Positions 59,115-64,000 of a DNA stretch of 64,000 bases are shown here, piece by piece. The DNA comes from Cystobacter fuscus. GTDB lineage: Bacteria; Myxococcota; Myxococcia; Myxococcales; Myxococcaceae. Location: assembly GCF_002305875.1 (NCBI RefSeq), contig NZ_CP022098.1:9300001-9364000 (forward strand). The letters run 5' to 3'. Below the pieces are notes generated by a model. It was given only the letters and a program-made list of their open reading frames with translations, made no database searches and was not told the origin of the DNA. A program made the translations under genes and the position numbers. The stretch's first letter is position 1. Every line of letters begins with the position of its first letter.

Positions 59115-61243
59115 GAGGCGGGCCTCCGTCCCTGGGCGGCTCCTTGCGCCGCCAGCCGCGCCACCGTCTCCAGGAAGCGGTGCTGGTGGAACTCGCCCTT
59201 GACGATGTAGGCGGACACGCCCGCTTCCCGGCTGCGCCGCAGGTCCTCGTCCGTGGCGAGCGAGGACACCATGAGGATGGGCAGGGACTGGAACTCGGGG
59301 GTGGCGCGCAGGTGGCGCGTGACGTCCAGGCCGGACATGCCCGGCATCTCCACGTCGACGATGAGCAGCGAGTGGCCGCCGCGCTTGATCTTCTCCAGGC
59401 CCTCCTCGCCGGAGGCGGCCAGTTCCACCTGGTAGCCCGCGGCCTCGAGGATGCTCTTCTCCAGCATGCGCGTGGTGACGGAGTCATCCACCACGAGGAC
59501 GCGGTGGCGCGTGAGGGGACGTACCTGGGGCGCGCCCCCCGTGGTCCCGGACTGGATGCGGCGCACGAGTCCCGCGGCATCCAGGAGCAACAGGGGCACG
59601 CCCTGCTCGTCGAAGCTGGCCCCGGCCACCAGCGGCAGCGCGGGCACGGTGGAGGGCAGGGGCCGGCTCACCCGGCGGGAGATGCCGAGCAGCTTGTCCA
59701 CGCCCACCGCGGCCCGGCCTCCGGTGCCCGCGTCGAGCACCAGCACGGACCAGGCCCGGAGCCGCTGCGCGCCCGCGCCCGCGCTGTCGAGCGCATCCAC
59801 CAGGGGCAGGAAGGACAGCACCTCGCCCTCGTGGGAGATGCTGCCCCGGCCCCCCGTCCAGGTCACGGCGTCCGCCGGCAGGTGGAGCGCGCCGCCGAGC
59901 GACTCCAGGGGAAGCAGCAGGCGCTGGCCACCGGCCGATACCCCCAACACCTCCAGCGAGGCCAGGGTGAGGGGCACCTCCAATTGGATGCTCGTGCCCA
60001 GACCCGGCCGGGAGGAGATGGACACCTCGCCCTTGAGCCGGCGCACGGTGTCGCGCACCACGTCCAGGCCCACGCCGCGGCCGGACACGTCGGTGACGGA
60101 GCGGGCCGTGCTGAAACCCGGCCGGAAGAGCAGCTCCAGGAGCCCCGCGTCATCCAGGGTCTCCACCTCGTCGAGCGTGGCCACGCCGCGCTCCAGCGCC
60201 ACCTGACGCACCCGCCCCAGGTCCACGCCCCGCCCATCGTCCTCGCACAGGAAGGACACGCGCCCGCCCCGCCGCCGCACCTCGAGCTTGAAGGTGCCCG
60301 CGGGGGACTTGCCCAGGGCCCGGCGCTCGTCGGGGTTCTCCAACCCGTGGTCCACGGCGTTGCGCACCACGTGCAGCAGCGCCTGGCGCACCGCCGACAA
60401 CACGTGCCCGTCGATCTGGATGTCACCGCCCTCGGCGCGCACCTCCACCTGGCGGCCGAGCGAGGAGGCCACGTCGCGCGCGGCCAGCTCCAGGGGGCCG
60501 AAGAGCGTCTGCGCGGGAACGAGCCGCAGGGTGTGGGCCCCGTCGCGCAGACGGCCCAGCTCCGACTCCACCTGCCCCAGCCCGCCACCCAGCTGCCGCC
60601 CCGCCTTGCCCAGCGAGGAGCGGATGCCCTCGGCCACGGCCAACACCCGCGACAGCCACCGGGCACGCTCGGCGGCCGTGCCGCTGGAGGCCACCGGCGA
60701 GGTGAGCTGCTCGATGAGGCCATTGGCCCCCTGCTGCGCCTGGGCGAGCGACTCCACCACGCCGCGCAGGCCCCCGAGCTGCACCACCGCCTCGCTCAAG
60801 CCCTCCAGCAGCGTGTCCAGCCGCTCCAGCTCCACGCGCACCACCTCGGACGAGGACGAGGGGGCCTCGGCGAGGCGGATGGCGGACTCTTCCTGGGAAG
60901 GCGCCTGCTCGGGCGCCGGCGGCGGCGCGTCCAGGGCATCCAGGGCGACGGCCATCTGGCCCACCAGCCGCAGGAACTCGTGCACGCTGTCGGCGGGCAG
61001 CAGGTTGCCGCTGTCGCGGTAGGGCGAGAGCGCGTCCTCCACCGCGTGCGCCATCTCCGCCAGGCGCACCTGCCCCACCACGCGCGCCGCCCCCTTGAGG
61101 GTGTGCGCGTAGCGGAAGAGTTCGGGCACGGCCTCCGCACCACCCTCGCCGTCGTCCAGCGCGAGCAGGCCCTGGGTGAGCTGCTCCAGCAGCTCCCGGG
61201 CCTCGATACGGAAGTAGAGAAGGGGATCACTGTCCAGGCTCAT
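59111..61243 (-). CDS. cheA: CheA-type histidine kinase with C-terminal receiver
   Basis: Hybrid kinase of 710 residues. Order of domains: Hpt (His47 in FRYAHTLKGAARVVG), a linker without a clear P2 domain, dimerisation and HATPase (VVRNAVDHGLENPDER; DDGRGVDLGRVR; GRGVGLDVVRDTV), a CheW-like regulatory domain, and a receiver (VDDSVTTRM; LIVDVEMPGMSG). The CheA-CheY fusion is the arrangement of FrzE-like kinases. The receiver may act as a phosphate sink for the two separate receivers. It overlaps the upstream CheW gene by ATGA. Confidence 0.95.
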   Translation of the reverse strand: MSLDSDPLLYFRIEARELLEQLTQGLLALDDGEGGAEAVPELFRYAHTLKGAARVVGQVRLAEMAHAVEDALSPYRDSGNLLPADSVHEFLRLVGQMAVALDALDAPPPAPEQAPSQEESAIRLAEAPSSSSEVVRVELERLDTLLEGLSEAVVQLGGLRGVVESLAQAQQGANGLIEQLTSPVASSGTAAERARWLSRVLAVAEGIRSSLGKAGRQLGGGLGQVESELGRLRDGAHTLRLVPAQTLFGPLELAARDVASSLGRQVEVRAEGGDIQIDGHVLSAVRQALLHVVRNAVDHGLENPDERRALGKSPAGTFKLEVRRRGGRVSFLCEDDGRGVDLGRVRQVALERGVATLDEVETLDDAGLLELLFRPGFSTARSVTDVSGRGVGLDVVRDTVRRLKGEVSISSRPGLGTSIQLEVPLTLASLEVLGVSAGGQRLLLPLESLGGALHLPADAVTWTGGRGSISHEGEVLSFLPLVDALDSAGAGAQRLRAWSVLVLDAGTGGRAAVGVDKLLGISRRVSRPLPSTVPALPLVAGASFDEQGVPLLLLDAAGLVRRIQSGTTGGAPQVRPLTRHRVLVVDDSVTTRMLEKSILEAAGYQVELAASGEEGLEKIKRGGHSLLIVDVEMPGMSGLDVTRHLRATPEFQSLPILMVSSLATDEDLRRSREAGVSAYIVKGEFHQHRFLETVARLAAQGAAQGRRPAS

Positions 61244-61767
61244 GTGGAGCGCGAAGCCTCCTCCAACAGTTGGCGCACCAGGGCGTCCACGTCCAGCACG
61301 GGCAACAGCGTACCGTCAGGCAGTGACACGCGGGTGGCGAGCAGGGGATGGGGCGAGGAGGCGGCATCGTGGTGACGCTGCTCGGCGGAAGCGCGCAGCT
61401 GGCCCTCGAAGCCCGTCGCCGCGAAGCCCACGCGGCGCGCGCCTCCGGCGATCAGCAACCAGCCCGGGGCCTCCCCCGAGGCAAGGCCCAGCAACGCCGA
61501 GAGATCATGCACCGCGAGCAGTTGGCCCCGGAGGCCAACGAGCCCCAGCAACGAGGCCGGCGCCCCGGGCAGGCGCACCAGACGGGGCAGCAGGTGCAGG
61601 CCCGAGAGATCCCCGAGCCGCACGGCCAGGGAGGTCCGGCCCACGCGCAGCCGCAAGAGGGCCTCGCCGGGCTCGCGCTGGGCCGGAGGCGGCCGGGAGA
61701 AGGACGAATCGAAGCTGTCGCGCAGCTCCTCCAACCGCAGGGTTCCCCGCTGGGATGACGTACTCAT
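61240..61767 (-). CDS. cheW: CheW coupling protein
   Basis: Protein of 175 residues with the CheW/SH3-like domain (LLRLRVGRTSLAVRLGDLSG; LLGLVGLRGQLLAVHDLSAL; LPVLDVDALV). It would couple receptors to CheA. The start at 61767 has ACGGAGG upstream and overlaps the CheR stop; the frame could extend to 61782. It is the second CheW of the operon. Two couplers may link the kinase to different receptor sets or modulate the array. Confidence 0.88.
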   Translation of the reverse strand: MSTSSQRGTLRLEELRDSFDSSFSRPPPAQREPGEALLRLRVGRTSLAVRLGDLSGLHLLPRLVRLPGAPASLLGLVGLRGQLLAVHDLSALLGLASGEAPGWLLIAGGARRVGFAATGFEGQLRASAEQRHHDAASSPHPLLATRVSLPDGTLLPVLDVDALVRQLLEEASRST

Positions 61768-63155
61768 GGAACCTCCGTACACGCCTGCAGTTCACGCAAG
61801 CCCACCTGCATCAAGCCATGCCGACCAAAGCCCCCGCCGAAGAGCGTCAGGCGCAAGGGCTTCTCCTGGGGAAGCAGCGAGAGCGCCATGCGCAGCGCCA
61901 CCCGCGCTTCCGTCACGTTGCCCGCCCGCCGCGCCAGGGTCCCCGCGCGCAGGTGGCTCAAGGCGAAGGTGGGATCCGCGCGCGCGGCCGCCGCGTAGCG
62001 GTTGCGCGCCCCGGCCTCGTCCCCGGAGTGCTCCAGGCACACCCCGAGCAGGAAGTGGGCCGAGGCCTCCGTGTCCCTCACCGACAGGAGTTGCTGCCCC
62101 GCGTGCTCGGCCTCGGCGAAGCGGCCCGCGTTCAGGTGCAGCACGGCACGCAACAACTGCCCCTGGGGCAGTGCCGCCTGGGGCAGCGCGTCCAGCCGGG
62201 CCCAGGCCTCGGCGTAGCGCTCCGCGTCGAGCAGCGGCAGCAGCGCGTCCAGCCCCTCCTGCGTCGGCGGCGGCTGCCGGACAGGTGCCTTCACCGTCGC
62301 GGGCACGGGCGCGCTCACGGGCTCGGGGGCGACGGCCGGGGCGGGCGCCTTGCGGCGGTAGTAGAAGGCATCCGCGCTGCGCAACAGCTCGAAGTCCTCG
62401 GAGATCCCGCGCAGCGTCTCGCTGGGCCCCAGGAAGAGATAGCCGCCGGGGACGAGCGCCTGCGACATGCGGGCGATGATCTTCCGCGTCACCTCGGGGG
62501 GAAAGTAGAGCATGACGTTGCGGCAGAGGATGACGTGGAAGGAGGCCGGGGCCCAGAAGGCGGGGGCTTCCTCCAGCAGGTTGCGCTCCTCGAAGAGCAC
62601 CTGATCCCTCAGCACGGGCCGCAGGAAGAAGCCCTCGGAGGAGCGCTGGAACCAGCGCTCGCGCAGGGCCTGGGGCACGGAGCGCAGCGACCAGGGCGAG
62701 TAGCGCGCGTTGCGGGCATGGGCGATGGCGCGCGGGTTGACGTCGATGCCCAGCACGCGCAGCTGCGCGGGGTCCACCTTGCCCTGCTCGCGGCACAGCA
62801 GCGCGATGGAGTAGGGCTCTTCTCCCGTGGAGCACCCGGCGCACAGCACGCGGAGGGAGGACCCCGGCTGAGCGAACGAGGGCAGCACCTTGGACACCAG
62901 CGCCTCGAGCTGGGCGGGATGGCGCAGGAAGTACGTCTCCCCCACCGTGAGCCGCTCCGCGAGCGCCCTCCACTCGGCCTCGGAGGCCGTGGAGTTCAAC
63001 AGCGACAGGTACTCCTCCACCCCGCGGCTGGACGAGCGCTCGAACAGCAGGGGCGCCAGCTCGCCCCACTGCTCCGGTTCGTAATGCAGGCCCAACCGCT
63101 GCTCGACCAGGGTGATGAAGCGGGCGAGGGGTGAGCGCGACAGGGCTTCGGTCAA
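61764..63155 (-). CDS. cheR: CheR-type chemoreceptor methyltransferase with TPR tail
   Basis: Protein of 463 residues. The N-terminal helical CheR domain (LARFITLVEQRLGLHYEPEQ), then the SAM-binding domain with VLCAGCSTGEEPYSIALL, ILCRNVMLYFPPEV and GGYLFLGPSETL. The last 150 residues hold three TPR-like units (YAEAWARLDALPQA; HFLLGVCLEHSGDEAGARN; LRAGTLARRAGNVTEARVAL), as in FrzF, where TPRs control substrate choice. TTG 63155 is chosen because TTGA overlaps the preceding stop and AAGGA lies upstream; the longer frame to 63194 lacks support. Confidence 0.92.
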   Translation of the reverse strand: MTEALSRSPLARFITLVEQRLGLHYEPEQWGELAPLLFERSSSRGVEEYLSLLNSTASEAEWRALAERLTVGETYFLRHPAQLEALVSKVLPSFAQPGSSLRVLCAGCSTGEEPYSIALLCREQGKVDPAQLRVLGIDVNPRAIAHARNARYSPWSLRSVPQALRERWFQRSSEGFFLRPVLRDQVLFEERNLLEEAPAFWAPASFHVILCRNVMLYFPPEVTRKIIARMSQALVPGGYLFLGPSETLRGISEDFELLRSADAFYYRRKAPAPAVAPEPVSAPVPATVKAPVRQPPPTQEGLDALLPLLDAERYAEAWARLDALPQAALPQGQLLRAVLHLNAGRFAEAEHAGQQLLSVRDTEASAHFLLGVCLEHSGDEAGARNRYAAAARADPTFALSHLRAGTLARRAGNVTEARVALRMALSLLPQEKPLRLTLFGGGFGRHGLMQVGLRELQACTEVP

Positions 63156-63628
63156 GACAGTTCCTTCCCCTCGGACCGCCCCAGGCGCTCCCACACTTCC
63201 CGGGGCAACAGGTGGGACGAGCCCAACACGGCCAGCAGGTGGCCGTCGAGCGCCCCCAACCGCTGCACATGACCCTGGGCCGTCTCGCGCAGCAGGGAGG
63301 GGACGGCCTCCAGGGCGTCCGCCTCCAGCGAGGACAGGCCCCGCACCTCATCCACCTCGATCACCAGACGGCCCTCGGGCACGCGCAGCGAGACGAAGCG
63401 CCCACCCATGCAGGGCTCGGCGGCCCCGCCACTCAGCAGCGCCCCCAGGCTCACCACCGGGGCCGACGTGCCTCGCACCAGACTGACTCCGCGCACGAAG
63501 GCGGGCGCCGACGCCACCGGAGTGATCGGCAGCGGCCTCATGGTCTCCTCGACCTCATCGAGGGGCAGCGCGCACATCCACGACCGTGCCCTCACCAAGA
63601 GGAAGCGGCGTGACCCCGTCCCGGGCAT
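63152..63628 (-). CDS. CheW-like coupling protein, first gene of chemosensory operon
   Basis: Protein of 158 residues resembling a CheW domain: RRFLLVRARSWMCALPLDEV, then FVRGVSLVRGTSAPVVSLGA, RFVSLRVPEGRLVIEVDEVR. It is diverged compared with the second CheW of the operon and has a short loop. GGAG lies nine bases upstream of ATG 63628. It heads the six-gene operon CheW, CheR, CheW, CheA, CheB, double receiver. The 175 bases to the divergent gene at 63804 hold the promoters. Confidence 0.85.
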   Translation of the reverse strand: MPGTGSRRFLLVRARSWMCALPLDEVEETMRPLPITPVASAPAFVRGVSLVRGTSAPVVSLGALLSGGAAEPCMGGRFVSLRVPEGRLVIEVDEVRGLSSLEADALEAVPSLLRETAQGHVQRLGALDGHLLAVLGSSHLLPREVWERLGRSEGKELS

Positions 63629-63803
63629 GACTGGCTCCTTCGGGTTCGTCGTTCAGGCCACAGCATGCACCCTTCGAGGGTGTCAAGGCGAGAGCGAGCG
63701 GCGACCCCGCCCACCGCCTGCCTGGTGCGAGGGGCCGAGCGCCGGGAGAAGTGGACGGGGAGGGTTGAACCCCACACGCCCGGCGGATAGGGAAGCCGGT
63801 TGC

Positions 63804-64000
63804 ATGCCGCCCCCCCGCCGCCCCCTGTCCAAGAGGCTCCTCGTCGCGTGTCTTCTCCCCGTGCTGCTCGCCGGGGGGGCCGTGGCCGGGAAGGCCTGGC
63901 TCGAGGGGGACGAGGTTCGCGCCCGGGTGATGGCCCGGGCCAGGCCCGCCCTGGAGTCACGGTTGGGCCCGGTGCGCCTGGGTGAGGAGTTCCACGTGGG
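63804..64000 (+). CDS. AsmA-like protein, 5' fragment cut by the window edge
   Basis: ATG 63804 with GGAAG nine bases upstream opens a frame that is still open at 64000. The 65 residues seen begin PPPRRPLSKRLLVACLLPVL then LAGGAVAGKAWLEG, a basic stretch and one membrane segment, followed by DEVRARVMARARPALESRLG PVRLGEEFHVG. This is the pattern of AsmA/TamB-like envelope proteins that begin with one membrane span and a beta-rich periplasmic part. The identification rests on a short piece and is tentative. Confidence 0.6.
   Translation, partial: MPPPRRPLSKRLLVACLLPVLLAGGAVAGKAWLEGDEVRARVMARARPALESRLGPVRLGEEFHV

Noticed and set aside
59144-61375. Open frame of 743 codons opposite cheA
   Set aside because: Gln/His/Arg/Gly-rich antisense frame; cheA has complete domain evidence.
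56788-63628. Calling the chemosensory operon Frz
   Set aside because: No FrzCD receptor gene, different order, and CheB with its own receiver; it is similar in style only.
1-64000. CRISPR arrays, rRNA genes and complete insertion sequences
   Set aside because: No regularly spaced direct repeats, no rRNA-like stretches and no intact transposase with terminal repeats were found on reading the window.

Overview
The window looks like chromosome from a myxobacterium of the Cystobacter/Archangium/Stigmatella group. The clues are the very high G+C content, frequent GTG and TTG starts, tightly overlapping operons, secreted proteases and glycosidases, a Ser/Thr kinase with TPRs, and a Frz-like chemosensory operon whose CheR carries TPRs. 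This placement is inferred from gene content, not from a marker gene.

Layout. (1) 1-12.1 kb is scattered housekeeping and secreted functions: an S8 protease, a YgiQ-type radical SAM protein, a HAD phosphatase, a sterol-desaturase-family protein, an SDR, a hotdog protein and a large GH92 lipoprotein. (2) 12.2-16.1 kb is a decayed patch. It holds an odd truncated ORF, the tail of an IS5-like transposase, a secreted protein built from four 37-residue repeats, an alpha/beta hydrolase remnant, and two small exported proteins that share an identical 25-bp leader. (3) 16.1-23.0 kb is a polymorphic toxin island: a PAAR-like/RHS effector with a G+C-poorer nuclease-like tip, two candidate immunity genes, an upstream partner gene, and a broken serine recombinase plus a tRNA T-arm-like fragment at its edge. 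(4) 23.0-26.3 kb carries a sirtuin, a cytochrome P450 and an orphan betaine-type binding protein.

(5) 26.3-33.6 kb is a nitrate assimilation operon: nitrate reductase, NirB, NirD, uroporphyrinogen-III synthase, a nitrate transporter cut down to its first 53 codons, and the siroheme methyltransferase. A sigma-54-like promoter and a 10-bp inverted repeat lie upstream. (6) 33.7-35.5 kb is a divergent pair: a zinc-ribbon, single-span protein with a Cys/Asp/Gly-rich tail, and a radical SAM/SPASM enzyme. It is a candidate peptide-modification system. (7) 35.5-42.8 kb is one long minus-strand operon with mostly overlapping genes: GMC oxidoreductase, sugar phosphate cyclase, bicupin, cupin, zinc alcohol dehydrogenase, bicupin, SDR and a VOC protein of ValD/CetB type. 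I read it as a C7-cyclitol (valiolone-type) pathway. Glucose-6-phosphate dehydrogenase is divergently transcribed next to it and could feed sedoheptulose 7-phosphate through the pentose phosphate pathway.

(8) 44.5-48.3 kb has a secreted ELWxxDGT-repeat protein, an atypical SDR, a 68-residue protein and a type III polyketide synthase. (9) 47.5-53.4 kb has a Ser/Thr kinase whose frame runs on antisense to the polyketide synthase, and a flavin monooxygenase/TetR divergent pair with a perfect operator palindrome. (10) 53.5-56.8 kb has an M19 dipeptidase, a four-helix-bundle protein and a zinc-ribbon membrane protein with an HELGH motif. (11) 56.8-63.6 kb is a six-gene chemosensory operon (CheW, CheR-TPR, CheW, CheA-REC, CheB, double receiver), with the 5' end of an AsmA-like gene diverging at the right edge.
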